64,000 nt of DNA, from the NCBI GenBank assembly GCA_029865385.1, contig JAOUGX010000008.1:1-64000 (forward strand), given 5' to 3'. How positions within the stretch are numbered: the stretch's first letter is position 1; each line of letters begins with the position of its first letter. The DNA comes from Gammaproteobacteria bacterium. GTDB lineage: Bacteria; Pseudomonadota; Gammaproteobacteria; Steroidobacterales; Woeseiaceae. Of this stretch, positions 48,136-57,697 are shown piece by piece. The notes beneath the pieces are model-generated. The model made no database searches and was not told the DNA's origin. It worked only from the letters and a program-made list of their open reading frames with translations. Made by a program: the position numbers and the translations under genes.

Positions 48136-48609
48136 TTACCTCGCGTGTCCCTTGCGCCCGTCGTGCTGATGACCGTGTTCACCGTCGTGGGCGCCACAGC
48201 GCTCACAGTTTACCCAGCCGGAATCGCCGTCGGCATAGTGTTCTTTCTTCCAGATCGGCAGGCGCACTTTCACCTGGTCGATAATGTACCGGCAGGCATC
48301 AAACGCTTCGTCACGATGTACTGATGTCACGCCGACCCAGACCGCGCACTCACCGATCTCCAACGATCCGCTGCGGTGGACGCATTCGGCGTGCAGAATC
48401 GACCAGCGCGCATGCGCTTCTTCGATAATTTTCGTGCCCTCGCTGACGCACAGCGGCGCATAGACTTCGTACTCGAGTCTTTTTACGTCCAGCCCGTCGT
48501 TGTGATTGCGTATCCATCCCTCGAATGACGCATATGCGCCGGCGGCGGGATTGCGAAGCGAATCGACCAGCTCATCCGTTCGAATCGGCCTTTCCGTCAT
48601 GTGCATCAT
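48136..48609 (-). CDS. moaE: Molybdopterin synthase catalytic subunit MoaE with metal-binding-like tail
   Basis: Large subunit of molybdopterin synthase, which adds two sulfurs from MoaD thiocarboxylate to cPMP. The 157 residues from ATG 48609 (GGAGG upstream, one base after the moaD stop) show GAYASFEGWIRNHNDG, LEYEVYAPLC, RSGSLEIGECAVWVGV and the end of the core VRLPIWKKEHYADGD. After the core, a tail of about 25 residues is rich in His and Cys (NCERCGAHDGEHGHQHDG), which is not usual and may bind metal. Confidence 0.93.
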   Translation of the reverse strand: MMHMTERPIRTDELVDSLRNPAAGAYASFEGWIRNHNDGLDVKRLEYEVYAPLCVSEGTKIIEEAHARWSILHAECVHRSGSLEIGECAVWVGVTSVHRDEAFDACRYIIDQVKVRLPIWKKEHYADGDSGWVNCERCGAHDGEHGHQHDGRKGHAR

Positions 48610-48610
48610 T

Positions 48611-48856
48611 TCAGCCTCCGGCGACCGGTGGGAACAACAATACGACGTCGCCGTCACTCAGCGGCGAATCCCAGTCTGCCATCTCGTCATTGATCGCCAC
48701 CTTGCAATGCGCGGACGGTTCAGCGGAACCGTGTCTGTGCTTAAGTTGCTCGAACAGGGATGCCGCGTCGTCGGCATCGCTCTCGAGTGTCTCGCCGCTG
48801 ATGCCGGCATGCTCACGAAAAAGGGCGAAGTAACGGACGGTGATTTTTTTCTTCAT
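48611..48856 (-). CDS. moaD: Molybdopterin synthase sulfur-carrier subunit MoaD
   Basis: Ubiquitin-like sulfur carrier of 81 residues ending in PPVAGG, the double glycine that is adenylated and thiocarboxylated. The beginning ITVRYFALFREHAG is typical. It overlaps the mobA stop by four bases (ATGA) and is followed immediately by moaE. The E1-like activator MoeB is not in the window. Confidence 0.94.
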   Translation of the reverse strand: MKKKITVRYFALFREHAGISGETLESDADDAASLFEQLKHRHGSAEPSAHCKVAINDEMADWDSPLSDGDVVLLFPPVAGG

Positions 48857-49446
48857 GAGGCAAGCCCGGCAGTGGTCCGCAACAGATCGTCGGGCGTATT
48901 GACGTTATCCAGCGCCTGCGGATTCGGCTGATCGAGAAGCAGGGTATCCGAACAGATCAGCATCTTGCGCGGACAATGCATTCCCTGCGTGACAAAATTG
49001 TCGATAATGCCGCGGGACGATGCTTCGTAGATCGTGCAAAGCGGTTCCGGCAGGCCGTCGACACTGCTCTTGTACGCCGTAAACGGCTGCGACGTTGCAC
49101 GATGCTGCAAAAGATAGTGAATGGTATTGGCATCCAGCTTCGGCAGATCGCAGGCGACGACCAGCCAGGCGGCAGACTCGTCAAAATCCATGGCGGACAG
49201 GATTCCGGCAACCGGGCCGAGCCCGGAGTAGCGATCGACGATTTGCGGAAAGCGCGCTCGTTCCGTCTCGCCGCTCTGCTCGGCGCGCACCGATACGAAG
49301 ACTTCGTCCAGGTGCTCCCGTAACAGTTTTACGGCACGACGAAGCTGGCTCATGCCGTCCTGCTTCAACAACGCCTTGTCACGTCCCATGCGGCGACTTT
49401 GTCCACCACTCAGGACCAGGCCTTTGGGTTTGCTAGCCGCCTTCAT
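48853..49446 (-). CDS. mobA: Molybdenum cofactor guanylyltransferase MobA
   Basis: Adds GMP to molybdopterin to make the bis-MGD precursor used by DMSO-reductase-type enzymes. The 197 residues include the signature LVLSGGQSRRMGRDKALL and the metal-binding LVVACDLPKLD. It overlaps moaC by 14 bases and moaD by four. Together with the separate MocA-like protein, the organism appears to make both nucleotide forms of Moco. Confidence 0.92.
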   Translation of the reverse strand: MKAASKPKGLVLSGGQSRRMGRDKALLKQDGMSQLRRAVKLLREHLDEVFVSVRAEQSGETERARFPQIVDRYSGLGPVAGILSAMDFDESAAWLVVACDLPKLDANTIHYLLQHRATSQPFTAYKSSVDGLPEPLCTIYEASSRGIIDNFVTQGMHCPRKMLICSDTLLLDQPNPQALDNVNTPDDLLRTTAGLAS

Positions 49447-49915
49447 GGATAAAATCCTGTTTGCCGCCCGTCTTGGACATCAGGCGTGTTTCCCGAATCG
49501 TAATGTCGTGCGACAGCGCCTTGCACATATCGTAAACCGTCAGCGCCGCGACGCTGGCACCGGTGAGCGCCTCCATTTCCACACCCGTCTTGTGCGTCAC
49601 CTTGCAGCGGCAATCAATCAGCACCCTGTTCGATGCATCCATGCTGATGCTGATATCGCAATTATCCAGGCCCAACGGGTGGCAGAAGGGAATCAACTCG
49701 TGGGCTTTTTTGGCCGCCATCACTCCCGCGACGATGGCAGTCGCAAACACCGGCCCCTTTGCGGTGCGGATGTCGCCGTCCACGAACCGGGCCGCAATGG
49801 CTGCCGGAAACTCGACGATGGAGCGTGCGTGCGCCTCTCTCGCAGATGCCGTTTTCTGACTGACGTCGACCATGGCCGGCCGGTTGTCGCTGTCAATATG
49901 GCTCAATTTGCTCAC
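49433..49915 (-). CDS. moaC: Cyclic pyranopterin monophosphate synthase MoaC
   Basis: Second enzyme of Moco synthesis, converting 3',8-cyclo-GTP to cPMP. The 160 residues contain MVDVSQKTASAREAHARS, ELIPFCHPLGLDNCDI, VTHKTGVEMEALTGASVAALTVYDMCKA and end with a Lys-rich TGGKQDF. Normal length. It lies 21 bases after moaA and is joined to mobA. Confidence 0.96.
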   Translation of the reverse strand: MSKLSHIDSDNRPAMVDVSQKTASAREAHARSIVEFPAAIAARFVDGDIRTAKGPVFATAIVAGVMAAKKAHELIPFCHPLGLDNCDISISMDASNRVLIDCRCKVTHKTGVEMEALTGASVAALTVYDMCKALSHDITIRETRLMSKTGGKQDFIHEGG

Positions 49916-49936
49916 GTTCCTTAGGTCCTTGCGTGC

Positions 49937-50989
49937 TCAACCGCCGATGCGGTACATCTCGACTTTGTTAACCAATGGTATTTCGTTCCTGATCGGTTGC
50001 CGAAGTTCACTGTAGCGGTCCGTCCGTGCAAGCCAGACACGGCGCAGAATATCCGCGAGCTGCACGTCGTCGGCCCCGCTGCGCAGCGGCTCCCTGAGAC
50101 TGGTTCCATTGACGGCAAACAGGCAGGTGTAAAGCACCCCCTCGGCGGACAGGCGCGCGCGGCTGCAGGACCCGCAGAACGGTTCGGTGACGGACGATAT
50201 GAAACCGATCTCGCCTTTCCCGTCGAGGTACTGGTAACGCCGCGCCACCTCGCCGGCGTACTGCCGCCCCACCGCTCTTAGCGGCCACTTCGCGTGGATA
50301 CTCTTCAGCAGGTCTTTCGACGGTACGACCTGATCAGGCCGCCAGCCATTGCGATTGCCGACGTCCATGTACTCGATCAGGCGCACGATGTGCCCGCTAC
50401 CCCTGAAATGTTCGAGCAGGTCCAGCACGGTGTGATCGTTGATGCCTTTCTGCACCACCGCATTGATCTTTATCGGACCAAGACCTGCCGCTTCCGCTGC
50501 GGCAATGCCGTGTAACACCGTAGCGACGGCACCGCGATTGCCATTCATTGCCTGGAAGACCTCGGCGTCGAGGCTGTCGAGACTGATCGTAATGCGGTGC
50601 AGGCCGGCATCCGCGAGTTGCCGGGCGACCGGAGCAAGCAGCATGCCGTTGGTGGTAAGTGCCAGGTCGTCGACGCCGTCGATCTGCGCCAGTTGTGCAA
50701 CCAGCGCCGGCAGCCGCTTGTCCAGCAGGGGTTCGCCGCCGGTCAGCCGCAATTTGCTGACCCCCAGCGAAACAGCGATCCGCGCCAGCCGGAAAATTTC
50801 GTCGTGAGTGAGTCGTTCGCTTTTCCTGAGAAACCGGTAGTCGGCGTGGAACTCCGTTTCCGGCATGCAGTACGGGCAGCGAAAATTACATTGATCCAGC
50901 ACCGAGATGCGCAGGTCCTGCAATGGCCGCCCCAGCGTATCCACGGTTTCGCCGGCCTCGGGTAATGACGTCTTGATGCTCGAATTCAT
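49937..50989 (-). CDS. moaA: GTP 3',8-cyclase MoaA
   Basis: Radical SAM enzyme of the first Moco step. From ATG 50989 the protein has 350 residues. The N-terminal cluster is in DQCNFRCPYCMP (Cys34, Cys38, Cys41). The second, GTP-binding cluster is in CGSCSRARLSAEGVLYTC. The protein ends in the conserved Gly-Gly (MYRIGG), needed for activity. First gene of moaA-moaC-mobA-moaD-moaE. An upstream in-frame ATG gives an 18-residue longer, unlikely start. Divergent from acyl-CoA dehydrogenase. Confidence 0.95.
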   Translation of the reverse strand: MNSSIKTSLPEAGETVDTLGRPLQDLRISVLDQCNFRCPYCMPETEFHADYRFLRKSERLTHDEIFRLARIAVSLGVSKLRLTGGEPLLDKRLPALVAQLAQIDGVDDLALTTNGMLLAPVARQLADAGLHRITISLDSLDAEVFQAMNGNRGAVATVLHGIAAAEAAGLGPIKINAVVQKGINDHTVLDLLEHFRGSGHIVRLIEYMDVGNRNGWRPDQVVPSKDLLKSIHAKWPLRAVGRQYAGEVARRYQYLDGKGEIGFISSVTEPFCGSCSRARLSAEGVLYTCLFAVNGTSLREPLRSGADDVQLADILRRVWLARTDRYSELRQPIRNEIPLVNKVEMYRIGG

Positions 50990-51154
50990 GCGGTCATTCT
51001 GCCCGATTAAACGGGGTGAGGTAAGCACTGCGGGGCCTTCCACCGTGTCGGTCGCGGGCCCGGTCCACTGCCGGGCGGAGGCCGTACTTTAGTCGTGACC
51101 CAACAGCCTTTAAGCTTTAATAATCAATTTGTTACCTGCCAATACCCGTGTTTC

Positions 51155-51183
51155 TTGTGCGGTGCAGCATGGGCCGCTATACT
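51155..51183 (+). promoter_or_regulatory. Sigma-70-type promoter for the acyl-CoA dehydrogenase pair
   Basis: TTGTGC (51155-51160), 17-base spacer, TATACT (51178-51183). The start codon of the first dehydrogenase lies 52 bases after the -10. Similarity to consensus is good in the -10 and fair in the -35. Confidence 0.5.
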
Positions 51184-51234
51184 GCGGGCTCCGTTTCCGG
51201 CCCACACAGAACCATCCGAACACAGGATCTGCCC

Positions 51235-52437
51235 ATGAACGTGAACCTTTCCGCCGAAGAACTGGCATTTCGCGACGAAGTCCGCAAATTCTTCGCTGAA
51301 AAATACCCGGCCGATATTCGGTACAAGACGGACAACGGAATCGAACTCGAAAGGGACGATTACATTCGCTGGCAGAAAATCCTGTATCAACAGGGCTGGG
51401 CCGCGATCAACTGGCCGGTCGAATACGGCGGAACGGGATGGACAGCCGTCCAGAAATACATATTTGCCAACGAAATTGCCGAGGCCAATGCGCCCGACAT
51501 GGTCGCTTTCGGCGTCAAGATGGTGGCACCGATCATTTATACCTTCGGCGACGATGAGCAGAAAAAGCGCTTCCTGCCGGACATCCTGCAGAGCAATGTC
51601 TGGTGGTGCCAAGGTTATTCGGAGCCCGGCTCCGGATCGGATCTGGCGTCTCTGAAGATGCGTGCCGACAGAGATGGCGATCACTATATCGTCAATGGCA
51701 CGAAGACCTGGACAACGCTTGGTCACATGGCCGACTGGATATTCTGCCTCGTGCGGACATCGTCGGACGTTGCCAGGCGACAGGAGGGCATCAGCTTTCT
51801 GCTCATCGACATGAGCACGCCCGGCGTGTCGGTAAAACCGATTATCACGATCGAGGGTGACCGGGAAGTCAACGAGGTACATTTCGAAAACGTTAGCGTT
51901 CCGGTCGAAAACCTGATCGGTGAAGAAGGCAAGGGATGGACTTACGGCAAGGTATTGTTGCAACACGAGCGCACCAACCTGGCCGGAACAGCGCGTTCCA
52001 AGTTTCGCATGCGTCGGCTGAAGGCGAAGACCACACAATCGGTGCACGGCGCCGAACCGCTAATGAAAGATCGCAACTTCGCGAGGAAGTTTGCGGCCAC
52101 CGAAATCGAACTGAAAGCGCTGGAATACACCGATTTAAGAACTCTGGCGGCCGTCGCCACCGGCAAGGCTCCAGGTCCGGAATCATCGATCCTGAAAATT
52201 CGCGGTACCGAAGTCGCCCAGGCGATCGATGCCTTGTACGTAGAGGCTGCCGGATACTATTCGCTGCCGTTTGTCCCGTCGCAATATGCGGTTGACTTTC
52301 CGTTGCAGGATCGAATCGGCGCGGGCTCTGAAAGCCGCAGCTCTCTCAGATATTTCAACAATCGCAAAGCGTCGATTTACGGCGGCTCGAACGAAATTCA
52401 GCGGAACATCGTTTCGAAACACGTATTGGGACTATAG
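51235..52437 (+). CDS. Acyl-CoA dehydrogenase (first of two)
   Basis: FAD enzyme that introduces the alpha-beta double bond in acyl-CoA and passes electrons to ETF. From ATG 51235 it has 400 residues. Motifs: WWCQGYSEPGSGSDLASLKMRA, VNGTKTWTT, and the C-terminal SIYGGSNEIQRNIVSKHVLGL. It belongs to the group often found in pairs in steroid and branched acyl-chain pathways. The second dehydrogenase starts 37 bases downstream, so they may form a heteromeric enzyme (inference from pairing). Confidence 0.92.
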   Translation: MNVNLSAEELAFRDEVRKFFAEKYPADIRYKTDNGIELERDDYIRWQKILYQQGWAAINWPVEYGGTGWTAVQKYIFANEIAEANAPDMVAFGVKMVAPIIYTFGDDEQKKRFLPDILQSNVWWCQGYSEPGSGSDLASLKMRADRDGDHYIVNGTKTWTTLGHMADWIFCLVRTSSDVARRQEGISFLLIDMSTPGVSVKPIITIEGDREVNEVHFENVSVPVENLIGEEGKGWTYGKVLLQHERTNLAGTARSKFRMRRLKAKTTQSVHGAEPLMKDRNFARKFAATEIELKALEYTDLRTLAAVATGKAPGPESSILKIRGTEVAQAIDALYVEAAGYYSLPFVPSQYAVDFPLQDRIGAGSESRSSLRYFNNRKASIYGGSNEIQRNIVSKHVLGL

Positions 52438-52474
52438 ATTCCGGGATTCCGCAGCAGACTGGCAGGCATACGAT

Positions 52475-53605
52475 ATGGATTTTTCAATCAGCGAAGAACA
52501 GGCAATGCTGGTCGACAGTGTTGCGAAATTCATCGACAACGATTACGACTTCGAAACACGGCAGAAGATTGCCGCGAGCGATGCCGGTTTCAGTGCGGAC
52601 CTGTGGCGCACTTACGCGGAACTCGGCTGGACAGCCGTACCATTCAGCGAGGAAGACGGCGGCCTGGGCGGCGGGCCAGTCGAACTGATGCTGATGATGG
52701 AGCAGTTCGGACGCGGACTCGTTGTAGAACCGTTTCTGGCCAACATCGTGCTCGCCGGTGGCGTCATGCGCCGGCTGGCAACGGCAGATCAGAAAAAAAA
52801 GTGGCTGGATCCGCTGATTGCCGGCGAGCTGCATGCCGCGCTGGCATTCGCCGAGCCACAGGGCCGTTTCGACATTGCCAATATCGCAACGACTGCGCGT
52901 CCGGACGGGCAGGATTACCTGCTTAATGGAAAAAAGACGCTGGTGCTGAACGGCGGGGCCGCGGAATTGCTTGTCATACCGGCGCGAACGGATGGCGGGC
53001 AGAAAGACCACTCCGGAATCACCTTGTTTGCGATCCGCGGCGATGCTCCCGGCGTCACTCGGAATTCTTTCAAGATGGTCGACGGGCACCAGGGTGCCGA
53101 GGTCTCGCTGACCGACGTGCGCGTCGATGGCGCATCGATTTTGGGCGAGGTAGGCCAGGGGTACGAGACACTACATGCGGTAATCGGCGAGGCCACGCTG
53201 GCCGTTAGCGCTGAAGCTGTCGGCATTATCCGGGCCATGCAGGACAAGACTGTCGAATACGTGAAGAATCGCGTGCAATTCGGCGTTCCGATCGGCAGCT
53301 TCCAGGCGCTGCAACATCGCCTTGTCGATACGCTAATGGCATGCGAACAAAGCTACTCACTGCTGTTGTGGGCGGCCATGACCAATGCGGCAGGCTCCGA
53401 CGAGGCCGAAAAAGCGATCAGCGCGATCAAGTACCAGATCGGAACCGCCGCTGTGCACGTTGCGCGGGAAGCCGTGCAATTGCACGGCGGTATGGGCGTA
53501 ACCTGGGAACTGGATATTGCGCACTTTTTCAAGCGCATCACGTCGATCGAGTTGCTGTTCGGCAATGCCGACTACCACCTTGACCGGTACGCAGGCCTGT
53601 CCTGA
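52475..53605 (+). CDS. Acyl-CoA dehydrogenase (second of two)
   Basis: A 376-residue acyl-CoA dehydrogenase from ATG 52475. It shows FSEEDGGLGGGPVELMLMMEQFGRG, LAFAEPQGRFDIANI, and the C-terminal AREAVQLHGGMGVTWELDIAHFFKR. The middle loop PQGRFD replaces the usual PxxGSD of the first dehydrogenase. This fits the less conserved partner in alpha2beta2 acyl-CoA dehydrogenases, where one chain binds FAD less fully. The longer frame upstream lies inside the first gene. Confidence 0.9.
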   Translation: MDFSISEEQAMLVDSVAKFIDNDYDFETRQKIAASDAGFSADLWRTYAELGWTAVPFSEEDGGLGGGPVELMLMMEQFGRGLVVEPFLANIVLAGGVMRRLATADQKKKWLDPLIAGELHAALAFAEPQGRFDIANIATTARPDGQDYLLNGKKTLVLNGGAAELLVIPARTDGGQKDHSGITLFAIRGDAPGVTRNSFKMVDGHQGAEVSLTDVRVDGASILGEVGQGYETLHAVIGEATLAVSAEAVGIIRAMQDKTVEYVKNRVQFGVPIGSFQALQHRLVDTLMACEQSYSLLLWAAMTNAAGSDEAEKAISAIKYQIGTAAVHVAREAVQLHGGMGVTWELDIAHFFKRITSIELLFGNADYHLDRYAGLS

Positions 53606-53635
53606 CGGAGCCCGGGTAGCTGTCGGGATGTAAGC

Positions 53636-54388
53636 ATGTTTCCGCAAAGCCTGGTGCAGTTCTTCGCCGACAACCAGGAATTGCTGTGGCTCACGACCCT
53701 GGTCGCAGACCTCGGATGCACGGTGCTCCTGTATCGTCTTTTCGGAAAGGCCGGTTTGCAGATAGCCATTGCAACGGCCATCATCCTGGCTAACCTGCAG
53801 GGACCCAAACTGACGATAATTTTCGGCTTCCAGACCAGCCTGGGAGTCATCTTCTATTCCAGTATATTTTTTGCCACGGACGTCCTGAGCGAAAACTACG
53901 GAAAAGCCGCTGCCAACAAAGCCGTTCGCATGGGTTTCGCCGTCAGCGTGATCGTCCTGCTGATGCTGAGCCTTGCTCTCTTATACGCACCGAGCGATCG
54001 CCCGGGCACCGCGGATTTTTCACTGCGAATTCACGATGCGTTTGCGACGATTGTCAATTTCACACCGCGTTTCGTTGCCGGCTCATTAATCGCTTACTAC
54101 ATCAGTCAGTCGTTCGACGTCTGGGCGTTTCACAAGATAAAAGCGATAACCGGTGAAAGGTGGCTTTGGCTGCGAAACAACCTGTCGACTCTCAGTTCGC
54201 AAGCGCTGGACACGGTCATTTTCTCGCTAATTACCTGGTGGGGAATTGTTGACCTGATCACGGCACTGCAGCTCGGCGCCGCCAAGTACGGCTTCAAGAT
54301 CGTCATTGCTTTCATCGATACGGGTTTCATTTACTGGGCAAGACGCCTGCACAGGCGGCGCAACATGAATGGCGAGGTTTTCGCCTGA
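53636..54388 (+). CDS. Queuosine precursor transporter (YhhQ/Vut_1 family)
   Basis: Integral membrane protein of 250 residues with about six membrane segments, including LTIIFGFQTSLGVIFYSSIFFATDVLSENYG, shared across the family (Vut_1, former DUF165), of which the DVLSENYGKAAANKAVRMGF loop is the best part. It imports preQ0/preQ1-type precursors. Tgt and QueA, which use preQ1, are encoded in the same window about 39 kb away. No queCDEF genes are present here. Confidence 0.85.
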   Translation: MFPQSLVQFFADNQELLWLTTLVADLGCTVLLYRLFGKAGLQIAIATAIILANLQGPKLTIIFGFQTSLGVIFYSSIFFATDVLSENYGKAAANKAVRMGFAVSVIVLLMLSLALLYAPSDRPGTADFSLRIHDAFATIVNFTPRFVAGSLIAYYISQSFDVWAFHKIKAITGERWLWLRNNLSTLSSQALDTVIFSLITWWGIVDLITALQLGAAKYGFKIVIAFIDTGFIYWARRLHRRRNMNGEVFA

Positions 54389-54447
54389 GCTTCGCGCGGC
54401 ACGCCGTTGCGGTATGATGCAAAAAAATTGCCGCACCATTTAACTCC

Positions 54448-55254
54448 ATGACAACCAGCACACCTTCAGGTGTAATTACCATAACGACCGACTTCGGTCA
54501 CAAAGGTCCGTTTGCGGCGGTCATGAAGGGCGTAATCCTGACGCGTTTTTCGCAAGCCCGGATAATCGATCTCGCACACGACATACCACCCCATTGGCCA
54601 CCCGAAGCCGGTTTTTGGATCAGCCGTTCGTACCGTTACTTTCCGAAGGGCACGGTTCATGTCGCCATTGTGGATCCGGGCGTCGGTACCGAGCGCGAAA
54701 TTATCGTCGCAGAGCACGACGAACACATTTTCATGGCGCCAGACAATGGTCTGCTGGCTCCGCTGCTTACCGACAATTCCTCTGCAAAGGTCTTTTGCCT
54801 CGACGTTCCCGGTCTGCGGCGACACGGTATCGCGGCGCCCAGCCTCACGTTTCATGGCCGCGACATTTTTGCACCGGTTGCGGCAGAACTGGCCTCCGGC
54901 CGACTGGCCGCCAAAGACATTGCCAGGCCGACAACGCAGTGGACGCCTGGCTGGCTCGAGGATCCGGTGGTAAGCAAGGACCGCGTCTCTGGCATGATCG
55001 TCACGGTCGACGCATTCGGTAACCTGATAAGTAATATCGACGCCAGCCTCGTGGAACGATTCGACAGGCCCGTCGCCGCGATCGCCGGCCACTGCTTCGC
55101 GATGATGCCAACTTACGGTCGGGTCAAGCCGGGCGATTACCTGGCGCTTATCAACTCCTTCGGTGTACTGGAAATCGCCCGGGCCGAGGGCAGCGCTGCG
55201 GAAGGCCTCGGCACCGATCGCGGCGCGCCGGTGGTCGTCCGGGAATCCGAATAG
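54448..55254 (+). CDS. S-adenosyl-L-methionine hydrolase (DUF62 family)
   Basis: A 268-residue protein of the SAM hydroxide adenosyltransferase family, which splits SAM to adenosine and methionine with water. Family marks: ITITTDFGHKGPFAAVMKGV, ARIIDLAHDIPPHWP, HVAIVDPGVGTEREIIV, FMAPDNGLLAPLL, LTFHGRDIFAPVAAELASG and the C-terminal DAFGNLISNI. The chlorinase/fluorinase relatives have the same fold, but their special loops are not seen here. No clear partner genes nearby. Confidence 0.88.
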   Translation: MTTSTPSGVITITTDFGHKGPFAAVMKGVILTRFSQARIIDLAHDIPPHWPPEAGFWISRSYRYFPKGTVHVAIVDPGVGTEREIIVAEHDEHIFMAPDNGLLAPLLTDNSSAKVFCLDVPGLRRHGIAAPSLTFHGRDIFAPVAAELASGRLAAKDIARPTTQWTPGWLEDPVVSKDRVSGMIVTVDAFGNLISNIDASLVERFDRPVAAIAGHCFAMMPTYGRVKPGDYLALINSFGVLEIARAEGSAAEGLGTDRGAPVVVRESE

Positions 55255-55271
55255 TCGCCCGAGAGCCGCAA

Positions 55272-56957
55272 TCAGGATTGCTGCTGCAGCGCCTGCTTTT
55301 CGATCTTGGCCCAGCCGTCCCGCAGCGTCACGATGCGATTGAAGACCACCTTGTTCGCAGAATGATCGAGAATGTCCGGAGTGAAGTAGCCCAGCCGCTC
55401 GAACTGGACCGCAATGCCGGCAGCCGACTCCCGGAGCGCCGGCTCGAGCTTCGCGTCGACCACTTCCAGTGAGGTGGGATTCAGTACGGACATGACGTCG
55501 TCGACGCTGCCGGGGTCGGCAACCGTGAACAGACGGTCGTAGAGTCGGACTTCGGCTGACACTGCATGTTGTGCCGATACCCAGTGTATCGTTCCTTTGA
55601 CCTTGCGCTCGCTGCTTGCCGATCCGCTTTTTGTTTCATGATCGAGACTGCAGAGCAATTCGGTAACATTGCCCTCGCCGTCCTTGACGACTTCATCGCA
55701 ACGAATAATGTAGGCGAAGCGAAGCCTGACCTCACCGCCTGGCTTCAGCCGGAAATATTTTTTCGGCGCATCTTCCATGAAATCGTCGCGCTCGATGAAT
55801 ATCTCCCGGCCGAACGGAACTTCGCGAGAACCGAGCTCCGGTCGACTAGGATGGTTCTGTGCGGTGAGCATCTCGGTTTTACCCTGCTCGTAGTTTGTCA
55901 GAGTAATCTTTAGTGGCTGCATTACCGCCATGCGTCGCTTTGCGCCCAGATCGAGGTTTTCGCGAATGCAGTTCTCGAGCAATGCCATCTCGATCATGTT
56001 TTCTTTCTTGGTTACGCCTATGCGCTGGCAGAAGTCCCGGATGGCCGCCGCCGGATAACCGCGACGGCGCATGCCGGCAAGGGTTGCAAGGCGGGGATCG
56101 TCCCACCCGTTCACAACACCTTCGCTGACCAGCTGATTCAGCTTGCGCTTGCTGGTCAGCGCAAAAGCGAGATTCAGCCGGGAAAATTCGATCTGGCGCG
56201 GCCGGTGCGGCGGTTCGAGCTGGTCCAGAAACCAATCGTAAAGAGGCCTGTGATCCTCGAACTCCAGCGTGCAAAGCGAATGCGTAATACCCTCGAAAGC
56301 GTCGGAAAGGCCGTGCGCGAAATCGTACATCGGATAAATGCACCACTTGTCACCGGTGTGCTGATGCGAAACATGACGTATGCGATACAAGGTCGGATCG
56401 CGCAGGTTGATGTTTGGCGACGACATGTCGATTTTTGCCCTCAGGACATGCTCGCCATCGGCGAACTCACCTGCACGCATACGGCGAAACAGGTCGATGT
56501 TCTCGTCGACGCTGCGATCACGATGCGGGCTATTCTTCCCGGCCTGGGTCAGCGTGCCGCGAAATTCGCGAATCTGCTCGGCAGTGAGACTGTCGACATA
56601 GGCAACGCCTTTTCGAATCAAAGATTCGGCAGCCTCGTATAGTTGGTCGAAATAATCCGAGGCGTGACTTAGCCGATCATTCCAGTCGAAACCGAGCCAG
56701 CGAACATCGTCCTTGATGGCACGAACATATTCCTCGCTTTCCTTCCCGGGATTGGTGTCGTCGAAGCGCAGGAACGTCCGGCCCTTGTTTTCCGCAGCAA
56801 CACCGAAGTTGAGACAGATGGATTTCGCATGGCCGACATGCAGGAAACCGTTCGGCTCCGGCGGAAATCGCGTGACCACTGCGCCACCGTGTTTGCCGCT
56901 CGCAATGTCCTCCGCAATGATCTGGCGAATGAAATCTTTAGGCTGGTTGTCGTTCAT
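55272..56957 (-). CDS. glnS: Glutaminyl-tRNA synthetase
   Basis: Class I synthetase charging tRNA-Gln. From ATG 56957 it has 561 residues. The HIGH-type motif is [16 protein letters not shown], the KMSKS-type motif [11 protein letters not shown], and the C-terminal beta-barrel anticodon domains end in [13 protein letters not shown]. Presence of GlnRS agrees with a gammaproteobacterium. The much longer frame upstream crosses the Zur region and is rejected. Follows the zur-like gene by 76 bases. Confidence 0.96.
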   Translation of the reverse strand: MNDNQPKDFIRQIIAEDIASGKHGGAVVTRFPPEPNGFLHVGHAKSICLNFGVAAENKGRTFLRFDDTNPGKESEEYVRAIKDDVRWLGFDWNDRLSHASDYFDQLYEAAESLIRKGVAYVDSLTAEQIREFRGTLTQAGKNSPHRDRSVDENIDLFRRMRAGEFADGEHVLRAKIDMSSPNINLRDPTLYRIRHVSHQHTGDKWCIYPMYDFAHGLSDAFEGITHSLCTLEFEDHRPLYDWFLDQLEPPHRPRQIEFSRLNLAFALTSKRKLNQLVSEGVVNGWDDPRLATLAGMRRRGYPAAAIRDFCQRIGVTKKENMIEMALLENCIRENLDLGAKRRMAVMQPLKITLTNYEQGKTEMLTAQNHPSRPELGSREVPFGREIFIERDDFMEDAPKKYFRLKPGGEVRLRFAYIIRCDEVVKDGEGNVTELLCSLDHETKSGSASSERKVKGTIHWVSAQHAVSAEVRLYDRLFTVADPGSVDDVMSVLNPTSLEVVDAKLEPALRESAAGIAVQFERLGYFTPDILDHSANKVVFNRIVTLRDGWAKIEKQALQQQS

Positions 56958-57033
56958 GCGAAATGCGCGCTCCGGACCGGCAAAAGCCGGGGATTGTACG
57001 CAATCTTTTGCTACATAGGCACAAATGCCCGAA

Positions 57034-57525
57034 TCAGGATTTCTGGCAGGCCTTGCAAAGGCCCTGGATCTCGAGCATCTGGTGAACGGCGGCAAAGCCA
57101 AGATCGGCTGCGGCTCTGTTGACGACGTCGCTGATGGCCGAATCATCCAGCTCCGCGACAGATCGACAACCCCGACAAATGAGGAACTGGCCACTGTGAG
57201 AACTGGACGGATCCGCACACCCGACAAAGGCGTTGAGCGAATCCAGCCTGTGAACCAGCTCGGCTTCGATCAGGAATTCCAGCGCCCGGTAGACGGTCGG
57301 CGGCGCGGCCTTGCGACCCTCCCGGTTGAGCTTTTCCAGGATATCGTAGGCTCCAACCGGCTTATGGCTGGTCCAGACCAGTTCCAGAACGCGCTTTCGC
57401 AGCTGGGTGAAACGCAGCCCCTTGTCATGGCAGAGCTTGTCTGCTGTTTCCAGTGCCTGCGCCACGCAGTCGCCGTGGTCGTGCAGCTGAGGAGGAAAGG
57501 CGCCTGCAATTGTCGCGTCGTTCAT
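57034..57525 (-). CDS. Fur-family repressor, Zur-like
   Basis: A 163-residue metalloregulator. The winged helix contains [15 protein letters not shown] and [19 protein letters not shown]. The C-terminal part has two CxxC pairs for a structural zinc (CRGC and CKAC, near the end) and the sensor histidines in [10 protein letters not shown]. The pattern, with an acidic/His-rich N-terminus (HDHGDC), fits Zur better than Fur. From ATG 57525 the length is normal. No zinc transporter genes are in the window, and I did not find a Zur box. Confidence 0.83.
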   Translation of the reverse strand: MNDATIAGAFPPQLHDHGDCVAQALETADKLCHDKGLRFTQLRKRVLELVWTSHKPVGAYDILEKLNREGRKAAPPTVYRALEFLIEAELVHRLDSLNAFVGCADPSSSHSGQFLICRGCRSVAELDDSAISDVVNRAAADLGFAAVHQMLEIQGLCKACQKS

Positions 57526-57631
57526 TCTATAAATCCCGATGATCTTGCCCGCTGATTGTACACGCCACCCGGCACGAATCCGGCCATCCGCTGCAGCGGC
57601 GTGGCGGGAATTCCCCGACATTGGCATTCGT

Positions 57632-57659
57632 TTGGCACCGATGGCGGATTGGGTACAAT
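57632..57659 (+). promoter_or_regulatory. Sigma-70-type promoter of thrS
   Basis: TTGGCA (57632-57637), 16-base spacer, TACAAT (57654-57659). The thrS ATG lies 38 bases after the -10, giving a leader of roughly 30 bases. The gene is therefore probably not controlled by a long structured leader as in E. coli. Confidence 0.55.
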
Positions 57660-57697
57660 AGCGCGCCTCGACATTAGCGACTACCGAAACCCTGGAT

